A stretch of 64,000 nt of DNA, from NCBI RefSeq assembly GCF_007431345.1, contig NZ_CP041730.1, positions 2,294,001-2,358,000 on the forward strand, in the 5' to 3' direction. Made by a program: the position numbers and the translations under genes. The stretch is from Chitinimonas arctica (lineage in GTDB: Bacteria > Pseudomonadota > Gammaproteobacteria > Burkholderiales > Chitinimonadaceae). Below, one piece after another: positions 41,234 to 49,082 of the stretch. Numbering within the stretch: position 1 is the first letter of the stretch; each line of letters begins with the position of its first letter. The notes beneath the pieces were generated by a model. That model had not been told where the DNA came from and did no database searches. It saw nothing but the letters and a program-made list of their open reading frames with translations.

Positions 41234-42625
41234 ATGCATGACGCCTCCCCGAAAACCTGGTCAGGTCGCTTTTCCGAACCCGTCGCAGAGTTGGTCAAAC
41301 GTTATACCGCCTCGGTGTCCTTCGACAAACGGCTGGCCGAATTCGACATACAGGGCTCGCTGGCGCACGCCCAGATGCTCAACAAGGTGGGCGTCCTCAG
41401 CGACGACGACCTGACCGCCATCACCAATGGCATGAGCAAGATCCTGGCCGCCATTCGCGAGGGCAGCTTCGAGTGGCTGCTCGATCTCGAAGACGTGCAC
41501 ATGAATATCGAAAAGCGCCTGACCGACCTGATCGGCGACGCCGGCAAGCGCCTGCATACCGGCCGCAGCCGCAACGACCAGGTCGCTACCGATATCCGCC
41601 TGTGGCTGCGCCACGAGATCGACGCCCTCATCCATCTGGCCGGCGAACTGCAACGCTCCCTCCTGGACCTGGCGGAAAAACACGCCGACACGGTGATGCC
41701 GGGCTTTACCCATCTGCAGGTCGCCCAGCCCATCACCTTTGGCCACCATCTGATGGCCTATGTGGAAATGCTGGCCCGCGATGTGGAACGCCTGCAGGAC
41801 ACCCGCAAGCGCGTCAACCGCCTACCGCTCGGCGCCGCCGCACTGGCCGGCACCAGCTACCCGATCGATCGCGAATTCGTCATGCGCCAACTGGGCTTCG
41901 ACGCCGTATGCGAAAACTCGCTCGATGCGGTCAGTGACCGCGATTTCGCCATTGAGTTCACCGCGGCCGCCGCTTTGGTGATGACGCATCTGTCGCGCCT
42001 GTCGGAAGAACTGGTGCTGTGGATGAACCCGCGCTTCGGTTTTATCGATATGGCGGACCGCTATTGCACCGGTTCTTCGATCATGCCGCAGAAAAAGAAC
42101 CCGGACGTGCCGGAGCTCGTGCGCGGCAAGACCGGCCGCGTCACCGGCCATCTGGTGGCCTTGCTGACCCTGATGAAGGCCCAGCCGCTGGCGTACAACA
42201 AGGACAACCAGGAAGACAAGGAACCCTTGTTCGACACCGTCGACACCCTGTCCGCCACGCTGCGGGTCGTGGCCGACATGATGCGCGGCGTGGTGGTCAA
42301 GCCTGAAGCGATGCGCCGCGCCGTCAAGCAGGGCTATGCCACGGCCACCGACCTGGCCGACTATCTGGTCAAGAAGGGCCTGCCCTTCCGCGATGCCCAC
42401 GAGGCGGTCGCCCTGGCGGTCCGGTATGCCGGCGAGCAGCGCAAGGACCTGGAAGACCTGAGCCTGGTGGAGTTGGGCACGTTCTCGCCGCTGATCTCGG
42501 CGGAAGTCTTTGAAGTCCTGACTCCCGAAGGGTCGCTGGCCAGCCGCAACCATATCGGCGGCACCGCGCCGAATCAGGTACGGGCGGCGATCGCCCGTGC
42601 GCGCAACAGACTGGAAGAAGCATGA
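41234..42625 (+). CDS. argH: Argininosuccinate lyase
   Basis: ArgH splits argininosuccinate into arginine and fumarate, the last step of arginine synthesis. The 463-residue protein carries the superfamily signature GSSIMPQKKNPD, with the mobile catalytic serine loop, plus TGRSRNDQVATDIRLWLR and MPGFTHLQVAQPITFGHH, which supplies an active-site His. Start ATG 41234 gives the standard MHDASPKTWSGRFSEPV opening; an upstream in-frame extension to 41099 has no coding character. It overlaps the following acetyltransferase gene by four bases (ATGA). Confidence 0.97.
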   Translation: MHDASPKTWSGRFSEPVAELVKRYTASVSFDKRLAEFDIQGSLAHAQMLNKVGVLSDDDLTAITNGMSKILAAIREGSFEWLLDLEDVHMNIEKRLTDLIGDAGKRLHTGRSRNDQVATDIRLWLRHEIDALIHLAGELQRSLLDLAEKHADTVMPGFTHLQVAQPITFGHHLMAYVEMLARDVERLQDTRKRVNRLPLGAAALAGTSYPIDREFVMRQLGFDAVCENSLDAVSDRDFAIEFTAAAALVMTHLSRLSEELVLWMNPRFGFIDMADRYCTGSSIMPQKKNPDVPELVRGKTGRVTGHLVALLTLMKAQPLAYNKDNQEDKEPLFDTVDTLSATLRVVADMMRGVVVKPEAMRRAVKQGYATATDLADYLVKKGLPFRDAHEAVALAVRYAGEQRKDLEDLSLVELGTFSPLISAEVFEVLTPEGSLASRNHIGGTAPNQVRAAIARARNRLEEA

Positions 42626-43080
42626 ACCTGAGTTGGCAGTGGAGCCGGCTGGAGGAACTGAGCGCGCTGCAATGGCATGAAGTGGGTGTCCTGCGGCAAA
42701 CCGTCTTCGTGGTCGAGCAGGCCTGTCCCTACCCAGACCTGGACCAGCTCGATCCGGTCAGCTTACATTTGCTGGGACGCGACGAGGCCGGCCAATTGCA
42801 AGCCTGCTTGCGCCTGGTGCCGGCGGGCATGAAGTTCGATGCACCGTCGATAGGCCGCGTCGTTACTTCCGCACAAGCGCGCGGCACCGGGGCAGGCAAG
42901 GCGCTGATGCTGGAAGGCCTGGCCGAACATCGGCGCCGCTATCCGGGCCAGCCCAACCGCATCGCGGGACAACTCTACTTGCGCGGCTTCTATGAGTCGC
43001 TGGGTTTCGTGCCGTTCAGCGATATCTACCTCGAAGACGATATCGAGCATATCAATATGGCGTGGATGCCCGCGCATTAA
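42622..43080 (+). CDS. elaA: GNAT-family acetyltransferase, ElaA-like
   Basis: The 152-residue protein matches the ElaA branch of GNAT enzymes: WHEVGVLRQTVFVVEQACPY near the N-terminus, DPVSLHLLGRD, IGRVVTSAQARGTGAGKALM (the acetyl-CoA pyrophosphate loop R/Q-x-x-G-x-G/A) and FYESLGFVPFSDIYLEDDIEH. ElaA-like proteins are small cytoplasmic N-acetyltransferases of unknown substrate. The four-base overlap with argH implies coupled translation, but no functional link to arginine synthesis is known. Confidence 0.85.
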   Translation: MNLSWQWSRLEELSALQWHEVGVLRQTVFVVEQACPYPDLDQLDPVSLHLLGRDEAGQLQACLRLVPAGMKFDAPSIGRVVTSAQARGTGAGKALMLEGLAEHRRRYPGQPNRIAGQLYLRGFYESLGFVPFSDIYLEDDIEHINMAWMPAH

Positions 43081-43204
43081 ACAGGCGCTGCAAACGTATT
43101 GATCTGGCGCCGCAGCACCATGCCGGGCAAGTAAGGCGCTAGTTCGCCACCCGTGCTCGCCACCAGTTCCTATACTGGGCCGGTATGTTTGCCAGGTCGC
43201 GCCC

Positions 43205-45133
43205 ATGCCCCGTTCAAGGCCCCACACCGAAATCCGGCGGCCACCGTTTGCCGATTTGCCGGCGTTTCTGCAGGCCCGCCGCGGCATGCTGCTATGGCAG
43301 TGCCTGGCCGGCCTGCTGCTGGCCGGGCTGATCGCGTGGGAATTGCACCAGTCCCACCTGGGTACCCGCAAAGCGTCCCAGCTGGCCGCCCAAAACCTTT
43401 CCCTGCTGTTAAAGGAGCAGTTGGACGGCGCCTTTCGCGAAACCGACCTGGTATTGCGCGATGTCGCCGGCAAGGTCGCGCCCGCCACGCTGGCCGGCCT
43501 GGGCCAACTGCCCCCCGCCGAGCTGAGCGCACTCCAGCAACTACTCGACGATAAATTGAGCACACTGCCGCAGGTGGACACACTTAGCTTGCTGTCGCCG
43601 GACGGCCGATGGTCGCTTACCCCCCAGCAGATTCGACACGCCGATGCCGAGCAGCAATATCTGTTGCAACTATTGCGCGATATGCCTGGCCAGGAGCTGC
43701 TGATTACCCGGCCAAAGCGGCTATCCGGCAAAGCGGAACTCGGCTTCGTGGTGGGCCGGCGCATCGCAGCGCCCGACGGGGCACTGGGCGGCATGGTGGT
43801 CGCCCAGGTCAACCTCGAGTATTTCAATCAGCTCGCCCGTCGCCTGGAAGCAGCCGCGGAGAGCGCTTTTGCCCTGTTGGACAACGATATGCTGCTGGTC
43901 GGGCGCTACCCCGAATTGCCGGATGCCATCGGCAAACCCTTGCCGGACAGCGCCGATTTCGCCAGCTGGGTCAACGGTCGCAGCAACGGCTACCAGGTCA
44001 TGCGCTGGCCCTTCGACGAGCTGGCGCGCGGCTACAGTTTTCGCCGCCTGGAAAGTTTTCCCTTCATTACCCTGGTCGGCGTACCGGACGACGCCTACTT
44101 CAATGACTGGCGCCTGAAGGCCGGCGCTTACTGCATCGCCTTCACGCTCTTGCTGCTATTCAGCTTTGCCATGACCTGGCGCGGCTGGCGCGAAGCCCAG
44201 TTGGCACTGGCGGCGCGAACCAGCGCCGCACGGCTGCAGGAACAGGACAGCCATCTGCTGCGAGCCCTCGATACCTTGTCCCGGCCGCTGCTACTGGTCG
44301 GTGCGGACAACAATCAGATCCTGGTCGTCAACCCGTCCGCTGCCCAACTGTGCGGCCGGCCCGCCGAACAACTGGTCGGCGTGGCCTTGTCGGCCTTGTA
44401 TCTCTATCCGGAACAGCATGCCCAGATCGTCGAACAATTGAACAGCCAACAATCGATCAGCGATCATGAAATCAAGTTCCGCAAGTCGGACGGGGGCGGC
44501 TTTTGGGTGGGTTTATCCGCATCGGTAATCGAATATCGGGCGCAGCGCGCCTATCTGGTGAGCTTGCACGATATCGGCGAACGCAAGGCCATGGAGGAAA
44601 CACTCTGGCGTAAAGCCACCCTGGACCCGCTGACCGGCATTGCCAATCGGGGCTATTTTCTCGAACGCGCGGAGCAGGAGTGGCTGCGAAGCCTTCGCTA
44701 CCCGGTCTCGCTCGGCGTGCTGATGCTGGACCTGGATCATTTCAAGGCGGTCAACGATCAATACGGCCACGATGCCGGTGACCAAGTGTTGCGTAGCTTC
44801 GCCAGCATGATGCGGGACGAACTGCGCGAAACCGATCTGTTCGGTCGTTTGGGCGGCGAGGAATTCGCCATCCTGCTGCCGGCCGACGATGAACGCGGTG
44901 TGCGGGACCTGGCCGAGCGCTTGCGCGCCAAGCTGGCCGACACGCCTGTCACGCTGGACAACGGCCTTGCCCTCGCGCTTACCGTCAGCATAGGCGGGGC
45001 ATTCTGCCGGCCCACCGGTGAGCGGTTCGAAGTACTGCTGAAACAGGCCGACCAGGCCCTCTATGCCGCCAAGCACGCCGGCCGTAACCGGGTCCGCTAT
45101 TTCGAACCGCCGGAAGCGCGAGTCGATGCTTGA
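43205..45133 (+). CDS. Membrane diguanylate cyclase with Cache-like sensor, PAS and GGDEF domains
   Basis: The 642-residue protein has a transmembrane helix near residues 28-45, a periplasmic Cache-type sensor to about 300, and a second helix (YCIAFTLLLLFSFAMTW). A PAS domain (about 350-465) and a GGDEF domain follow. The active loop is intact (LGGEEFAILLP, residues 550-554), and an RxxD product-inhibition site (RETD, 541-544) lies five residues before it. It should make c-di-GMP in response to an external ligand. It could raise c-di-GMP for the LapD-like receptor in this window, though no direct pairing is shown. Confidence 0.92.
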   Translation: MPRSRPHTEIRRPPFADLPAFLQARRGMLLWQCLAGLLLAGLIAWELHQSHLGTRKASQLAAQNLSLLLKEQLDGAFRETDLVLRDVAGKVAPATLAGLGQLPPAELSALQQLLDDKLSTLPQVDTLSLLSPDGRWSLTPQQIRHADAEQQYLLQLLRDMPGQELLITRPKRLSGKAELGFVVGRRIAAPDGALGGMVVAQVNLEYFNQLARRLEAAAESAFALLDNDMLLVGRYPELPDAIGKPLPDSADFASWVNGRSNGYQVMRWPFDELARGYSFRRLESFPFITLVGVPDDAYFNDWRLKAGAYCIAFTLLLLFSFAMTWRGWREAQLALAARTSAARLQEQDSHLLRALDTLSRPLLLVGADNNQILVVNPSAAQLCGRPAEQLVGVALSALYLYPEQHAQIVEQLNSQQSISDHEIKFRKSDGGGFWVGLSASVIEYRAQRAYLVSLHDIGERKAMEETLWRKATLDPLTGIANRGYFLERAEQEWLRSLRYPVSLGVLMLDLDHFKAVNDQYGHDAGDQVLRSFASMMRDELRETDLFGRLGGEEFAILLPADDERGVRDLAERLRAKLADTPVTLDNGLALALTVSIGGAFCRPTGERFEVLLKQADQALYAAKHAGRNRVRYFEPPEARVDA

Positions 45134-45198
45134 AATCTTGCCCGACCACACCCTAGACTCATTGACGACCCTTCATCCACCCAAAATTGGAAGATGCC

Positions 45199-45807
45199 AT
45201 GAAACTCTACTTCTCCCCCGGCGCCTGCTCGCTTTCCGTCCATATCACCTTGCGCGAGGCCGGCTTGGCTTTCGACACCGAAAAAGTCGATACCAAGACG
45301 CATCGCACCGCCGCCGACGTGGATTTCTACACCATCAATCCCAAGGGCTACGTACCCGCTATGCGGCTGGACAACGGCGAGCTGCTGACCGAGGGCACGG
45401 CCATCGTGCAATACCTCGCCGACCTGGCGCCCAACAGCGGTCTGGCGCCGGCCAATGGCAGCCTTGAACGGGTCCGCTTGCAGGAATGGTTGAACTTTAT
45501 CAGCACCGAAATCCACAAGGGCTTCAGCCCCCTATGGAATCCCGCGAGCGCGCCGGAAACCCGCCAAGCGGCCCAGGAGAGACTTAGCCATTGGTTCGGC
45601 TGGCTGAACAGCCACTTCGCCGCCAACGACTTCCTGCTGGGCGGGCGTTTCAGTGTGGCGGACGGCTATCTGTTCACCTGCGTCAACTGGTGCAACTACA
45701 TCGGGATGAGCTTGCAGGACTGGCCGAAACTGGGCGATTTCATGCAGCGCATCGCAGCCCGCCCGGCCGTACGGGCAGCCATGCAGGCGGAAGGTCTGTT
45801 AGGCTAG
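45199..45807 (+). CDS. gst: Glutathione S-transferase
   Basis: The 202-residue protein is a beta-class-like GST: MKLYFSPGACSLSVHITLRE, with the active-site Cys of SPGACSLS, YVPAMRLDNGELLTEGTAIVQYLAD (the glutathione-binding Glu/Gly-Thr-Ala region), and a helical C-terminal domain with FSVADGYLFTCVNW. It conjugates or reduces electrophiles with glutathione in the cytoplasm. ATG 45199 follows GGAAGATGCC; the TTG at 45187 is less likely. The glutathione synthesis genes gshA and gshB are in the same window at 57486-60322. Confidence 0.92.
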   Translation: MKLYFSPGACSLSVHITLREAGLAFDTEKVDTKTHRTAADVDFYTINPKGYVPAMRLDNGELLTEGTAIVQYLADLAPNSGLAPANGSLERVRLQEWLNFISTEIHKGFSPLWNPASAPETRQAAQERLSHWFGWLNSHFAANDFLLGGRFSVADGYLFTCVNWCNYIGMSLQDWPKLGDFMQRIAARPAVRAAMQAEGLLG

Positions 45808-45836
45808 CCTTCCCCGCGCCGACTCCGCCCGTCACC

Positions 45837-46298
45837 ATGAACGTTTTCCCTTACCTGCTCGCCTTTGCCATTGGCTGCGTCGTGCCCTTGCAGGCCGCCG
45901 TCAACAACCAGCTAAAGCTGCAGATCGGCGGCAGCACCTTGCTGGCCGCGCTGCTGTCATTCTGCGTGGGCACGCTGGCCTTGGTACTGATCTGCATGCT
46001 GAGCGGACAGCGCTGGCAAGGCCTAGCCAGCATGGGCAACGCGCCCTGGTGGCAACTTACCGGTGGCTTGATGGGCGCACTATTCGTCTTCGGCACCACC
46101 CTGCTGGCGCCGCGCATCGGCATGGCCGCCATGCTGTCGCTGATCATCGCCGGCCAGGTACTGCTGTCGCTCCTGTTCGACCGCTTTGGCTGGCTGGGTC
46201 TGGCGCTGCGTGAACTCTCCACGCCGCGCCTGATCGGCGCCACCCTGGTGGTAGCCGGCGTCCTGCTGGTCAACTACGGCGACAAGGTGGGCAAGTAG
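45837..46298 (+). CDS. DMT-superfamily membrane protein, YdcZ-like (DUF606)
   Basis: The 153-residue protein consists of about five hydrophobic helices with YdcZ-family landmarks: FAIGCVVPLQAAVNNQLKL, WWQLTGGLMGALFVFGTTLL, APRIGMAAMLSLIIAGQ and the closing GATLVVAGVLLVNYGD. These are half-size drug/metabolite transporter relatives thought to work as dimers. Substrate unknown. It follows the gst gene by 29 bp and precedes the YkgJ-like gene by one base, so the three are probably one transcript. Confidence 0.85.
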   Translation: MNVFPYLLAFAIGCVVPLQAAVNNQLKLQIGGSTLLAALLSFCVGTLALVLICMLSGQRWQGLASMGNAPWWQLTGGLMGALFVFGTTLLAPRIGMAAMLSLIIAGQVLLSLLFDRFGWLGLALRELSTPRLIGATLVVAGVLLVNYGDKVGK

Positions 46299-46299
46299 C

Positions 46300-46557
46300 A
46301 TGCATTGCCGTTCCGACTGCGGCGCATGCTGCACAGCGCCCTCCATTTCCAGCCCTATCCCGGGCATGCCGGACGGCAAACCGGCCGGCATACGCTGCAT
46401 CCAGCTCGGCGAGGACCAGCGCTGCCGGATATTTGGCCGGCCGGAACGGCCTCAGGTGTGCTCGTCGCTGCAGCCCAGCGAGGCAATGTGCGGCGGTAAC
46501 CGCGAGCACGCCATGCAGTGGCTGGGGTGGCTGGAAGAGCAGACCCGGCCCAACTGA
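46300..46557 (+). CDS. YkgJ-family cysteine-cluster protein
   Basis: This 85-residue protein has the YkgJ arrangement of cysteines: CRSDCGACCTAPSIS at the start, then GIRCIQLGEDQRCRIFGRPERPQVC and a final C near residue 64. Family members are thought to bind zinc or an iron-sulfur cluster through these cysteines; function is unknown. It begins one base after the stop of the YdcZ-like gene. Confidence 0.85.
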   Translation: MHCRSDCGACCTAPSISSPIPGMPDGKPAGIRCIQLGEDQRCRIFGRPERPQVCSSLQPSEAMCGGNREHAMQWLGWLEEQTRPN

Positions 46558-46579
46558 AACACTATCCTCGTTGTGTTCG

Positions 46580-46975
46580 TTGACGTCCTCACCCACCTCT
46601 CGCTAACGCTCGCCGGCCTTGAGGCCGGCAAGGCGGGGGGACTCCTACGGCGCTATACGCTGAACTGTATAGTCGCTTCGGTGGATTCTTGGCCCGACGC
46701 CCCGACTTCGGGCGATATCAAACTCAGAGACCCTGCTTTCTTAAAGAACACACGAGCGGGTGGAGTTCGACGGCGAGAACGACCACGTTCACCTGCTGGT
46801 GAACTTCCCGCCCAAGGCGCCCGTCTACAGCCTCGTGATCCGCAAGCAGAACTACCCGAGTATCCACAGCAAGCTATGGGGCGGCACGCTTTGGTCGCCC
46901 AGCTATTTCGCCGGCAGTTGTGGCGGTGCGCCCATTGAGGTCATTCGCCAATATATCGGGCAGCAACAGGTGCCG
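46580..46975. mobile_element. IS200/IS605-family remnant
   Basis: The left part contains TTGACGTCCTC, then a perfect hairpin GCCGGCC-TTGA-GGCCGGC (46612-46629), then GGGGGGACTCCTACGG. This resembles, in reverse orientation, the 3' end of IS605-type tnpB elements. A second palindrome, CTATAC/GTATAG, lies at 46653-46672. The right part (46760-46975) encodes the C-terminal half of a TnpA transposase. In IS605 elements tnpA and tnpB are often divergent, so this looks like an element whose tnpB and 5' tnpA were deleted, leaving both flanks. It occupies most of the 496-bp gap before uppP. Confidence 0.7.
46760..46975 (+). pseudogene. IS200/IS605 TnpA (Y1 transposase) C-terminal fragment
   Basis: The frame reads GENDHVHLLVNFPPKAP, with the HUH motif as HVH, then KLWGGTLWSPSYFAGSCGG and APIEVIRQYIGQQQ, all hallmark TnpA segments. 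The N-terminal strand is missing, and the middle is shortened relative to full TnpA of about 140-150 residues. The catalytic tyrosine would fall in IRQYIGQQ. The frame stays open without a stop straight into uppP (ATG 47054 is 98 codons downstream in frame). The upstream in-frame stop is at 46742-46744. It is not expected to be active. Confidence 0.82.
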
Positions 46976-47053
46976 CACTGCGCGGCAAAAGCAACTGATC
47001 AACCCCGACTCAAGCTGGCGCATATAATCGTCTTTTTTTTCAACGGCCATTTC

Positions 47054-47878
47054 ATGGATTTTCTGTTGTTGTTCAAATCGCTCGTCATGGGCGTGGTGGA
47101 AGGCATCACCGAATTCCTGCCCATTTCCAGTACCGGCCACCTGATCCTCACCGGCCATCTCCTGGGCTTTCTGGACAAGGAGAAGCGCGATGTATTCGAG
47201 ATCTTTATCCAGCTGGGCGCCATGCTGGCCGTGGTCTGGGAATACCGCGCCAGGCTGATCGGCGCCGTCAGCCAGGCCGGCCAGCCGGGCCCGGGCCGCC
47301 AATTGCTGATCAATCTGATGGTGGCAGCCATCCCCGCTTTGCTGCTGGGCAAGCTGATGGGCGAGCAGATCAAGGCCGCGCTGTTCAATCCGCTTACCGT
47401 GGCGATCAGCTTTATCGTCGGCGGCGTCATCATCCTGTGGGCGGAAAAGCGCCAACACACGGTATCGGTCGCCACCCTGGAGGACCTTTCGCCACGTGAC
47501 GCCCTCAAGGTCGGCCTGGCGCAATGCCTGGCGCTGATACCCGGCACATCGCGGTCGGGCGCCACCATCATCGGCGGGATGTTCTTCGGCCTGTCGCGCC
47601 AGGCGGCAACCGAATTTTCCTTTCTGCTGGGCATCCCGGTACTGGGCAGCGCTTCGCTCTATAGCCTGTTCAAGCATTGGCACTCGCTGGACCAAAACGA
47701 CCTGCTGGTATTCGGCATCGGCTTCGTCGCCAGCTTCATCTTCGCCCTGATCGCGGTGCGCGCCCTGCTGCGCTTCCTGGTCAGCCACACCTTCGTGGCC
47801 TTCGCCTGGTACCGCATCGGCTTCGGCCTGTTGGTGCTGCTGACCGCCTATACCGGCTGGGTGCAATGGACGGATTAA
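47054..47878 (+). CDS. uppP: Undecaprenyl-diphosphatase UppP (BacA)
   Basis: UppP dephosphorylates undecaprenyl pyrophosphate in the inner membrane, recycling the lipid carrier for peptidoglycan and LPS; extra copies give bacitracin resistance. The 274-residue protein has about eight hydrophobic segments and both signatures: GVVEGITEFLPISSTGHLIL with the catalytic glutamates, and LIPGTSRSGATIIGGM with the catalytic Arg. Start ATG 47054 gives the usual MDFLLLFKSLVMG opening. The same frame extends upstream through the TnpA fragment, so a fused longer product is formally possible. No promoter is visible in the short gap. Confidence 0.95.
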   Translation: MDFLLLFKSLVMGVVEGITEFLPISSTGHLILTGHLLGFLDKEKRDVFEIFIQLGAMLAVVWEYRARLIGAVSQAGQPGPGRQLLINLMVAAIPALLLGKLMGEQIKAALFNPLTVAISFIVGGVIILWAEKRQHTVSVATLEDLSPRDALKVGLAQCLALIPGTSRSGATIIGGMFFGLSRQAATEFSFLLGIPVLGSASLYSLFKHWHSLDQNDLLVFGIGFVASFIFALIAVRALLRFLVSHTFVAFAWYRIGFGLLVLLTAYTGWVQWTD

Positions 47879-47897
47879 GATGATTTGCAGATAGTGC

Positions 47898-47926
47898 TTG
47901 ACGGGTGGTCCGACTATCTACATAAT
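47898..47926 (+). promoter_or_regulatory. Sigma-70 promoter of the initiator tRNA gene
   Basis: TTGACG, a 17-bp spacer and CATAAT (each five of six matches to consensus) end 12 bases before the tRNA 5' end. This is a good constitutive promoter for a single tRNA transcript. Confidence 0.85.
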
Positions 47927-47938
47927 TCGCCTCTCTGT

Positions 47939-48014
47939 CGCGGGGTGGAGCAGTTGGCAGCTCGTCGGGCTCATAACCCGAAGGTCACAGGTTCGAGTCC
48001 TGTCCCCGCAACCA
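47939..48014 (+). tRNA. Initiator tRNA-fMet (anticodon CAU)
   Basis: The 76-nt cloverleaf runs CGCGGGG ... CCCCGCA with encoded CCA. The unpaired first position (C1 against A72) and the three G-C pairs of the anticodon stem (TCGGG/CCCGA around loop CTCATAA) identify the initiator rather than the elongator. The anticodon is at 47972-47974. It has its own promoter and terminator. Confidence 0.97.
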
Positions 48015-48022
48015 AGAACATG

Positions 48023-48056
48023 AAGGCCCTAGGCGCGAAAGCACCTGGGGCCTTTT
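48023..48056 (+). terminator. Terminator after tRNA-fMet
   Basis: AAGGCCC ... GGGCCTT with an inner AGGCGC-GAAA-GCACCT segment forms a long hairpin ending in CCTTTTC, nine bases after the tRNA 3' end. Confidence 0.85.
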
Positions 48057-48096
48057 CGTATTCCTCCACGCCGTTCGGCGCGGGTTTTTTTGCCGA

Positions 48097-48204
48097 CATT
48101 CTCGGCCTGATGGCACAGCGTCAGCCGATTAACCTGGTGCCTTACAAGCATGAACTCACCACGCAGGAAGCGGCCAGTTTCCTGCGGGTATCACGCCCAC
48201 GGTA
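48097..48204 (+). pseudogene. Fragment of an excisionase/HTH-type antitoxin gene (PIN-toxin partner)
   Basis: The frame reads LGLMAQRQPINLVPYKHEL and TTQEAASFLRVSRP. The second piece is the start of the helix-turn-helix found in antitoxins that accompany a class of PIN toxins (pattern 'L-T-T-Q-E-A-A-x-x-L-x-V-S-R-P'). The gene is cut directly after the HTH start, and the toxin remnant follows within a few bases. The dimer and toxin-binding parts are gone. Confidence 0.7.
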
Positions 48205-48207
48205 CTG

Positions 48208-48450
48208 ATGGCTGGTCCAGCCCTTTACACGGCGATACTGGATGCAAACGTTCTGTACCCATTCGCGGTTCGGGACCATCCATGAAGAATGGATAAGGAA
48301 TCTGCCGCGGAATCATCCGTAACTGGACGAGTTCAAGTTGCGGAGGCTAGCCGCCAAGAGATGGATGGGGCTATTCCAGATTGCCTTGTAAGCGGTTACG
48401 AACCAATTATTGGAGGTCTCGCCCTCCCAGATCCCAATGATCTGTTCTTC
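48208..48450 (+). pseudogene. Decayed PIN-domain toxin gene
   Basis: Three frames read successive parts of one PIN protein. They are ALYTAILDANVLYPFAVR from ATG 48208, TIHEEWIRNLPRNHP followed by a stop and LDEFKLRRLAA, and QEMDGAIPDCLVSGYEPI with IGGLALPDPND. This order matches PIN toxins with 'LDANVLYP', 'IHDEWIRNL' and 'DCLVTGYE...LPDPDD' motifs. About 20 residues between the first two segments appear deleted, two frameshifts and one stop are present, and the 3' end is lost at a junction with an IS3-family end near 48430-48445. No functional ribonuclease can be made. Confidence 0.8.
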
Positions 48451-48516
48451 GGTGAAGCGCTTCTTCATGTCCAATCTCCTTCGATGGGATTGGACTCTAA
48501 ATCGTGGTGCTACTCA
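48430..48516 (-). mobile_element. IS3-family element, 5' end fragment only
   Basis: On the minus strand an IS3-type orfA start reads MKKRFTEEQIIGI from ATG 48468 and breaks off at 48430. It is preceded by GGAGATTGGAC as ribosome-binding region and by GATTTAGAGTCCAATC, an IS3-like end sequence reaching about 48516. The rest of the element is missing. The inner break falls on GATCCCAATGATC, which also fits the PIN toxin codons LPDPND, suggesting deletion through short homology. Confidence 0.75.
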
Positions 48517-48527
48517 AATCCGGGGGG

Positions 48528-48788
48528 GCGTCGGAAAAATTCCATGCTTCGCTCGAGGTACTTAGCATATTCATCGCCCCGGGCTCGAACGTGGACAAGG
48601 CCACCTGCCGCTCCGCCCTGGCATCGTGCTATCGCGAGTTTGGCAATATCGAAGAAGCGATATCGCAGTGTCGGATGGGATTAAGCCTGCTCGTACAATG
48701 CGGTGATTCGGCGGAACAGGAAAGAACCGATGAGCTTCGGCTCAACATCGAGAACAAGCTGGCAGCTCTCCTGAAAATTCGAGGGTAA
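48528..48788 (+). pseudogene. C-terminal fragment of a second SET/TPR-type gene
   Basis: This frame encodes KATCRSALASCYREF, NIEEAISQCRMGLSLL and LNIENKLAALLKIRG. It aligns without gaps to the last 84 residues of the SET-domain protein at 49083-50378, with about 56 identities by eye. The N-terminal part, including the SET domain, is absent; its place is taken by the IS3-family end about 12 bp upstream. It is best read as the surviving 3' end of a tandem paralogue. A short product from GTG 48504 is possible but unlikely to be functional. Confidence 0.8.
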
Positions 48789-49048
48789 TAAATCACCTCC
48801 AGCGGGTAGAGAATGTCCCGGATGTGCGAGTGGTCAACGGCATGAGATTTATCGCCTTGCTCGGTCGAAATCAGCCATTCGCAGCTTACCGTCAGTGCGA
48901 AAATGCGGAAGAGGGCAATTGACCCGTATGGCATATACCGGTCGTTGCTTGTTGCGATAACAGTCAGTGCATCGATGCAGGCAAACAAAATGTTCCGTAA
49001 ATTTTCGGAAGTCAATTCATTTACATCGACATCAACTTGACGTGCCAT
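48629..49048 (-). CDS. Doubtful hypothetical ORF, 139 codons
   Basis: The N-terminal 88 or so codons (48789-49048) fill the gap between the two SET-related genes and look protein-like (VNELTSENLRNILFACIDAL, FRIFALTVSCEWLIST). The last 50 codons run antisense to the paralogue fragment, which argues against the full frame. The ribosome-binding region is poor. It may be a remnant of another accessory gene. No family recognised. Confidence 0.25.
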   Translation of the reverse strand: MARQVDVDVNELTSENLRNILFACIDALTVIATSNDRYMPYGSIALFRIFALTVSCEWLISTEQGDKSHAVDHSHIRDILYPLEVIYYPRIFRRAASLFSMLSRSSSVLSCSAESPHCTSRLNPIRHCDIASSILPNSR

Positions 49049-49082
49049 TCATCGAAACACCATCAAATGCCAAGGACCCTCC

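Noticed and set aside
47939..48014. tRNA-fMet as an integration site (attB)
   Set aside because: No repeat of the tRNA 3' end and no integrase gene were found between the tRNA and parE.
47885..48208. Continuous 107-codon frame running through tRNA-fMet into the antitoxin fragment
   Set aside because: Its first half is the tRNA and its terminator read as codons; only the antitoxin-like end has meaning.
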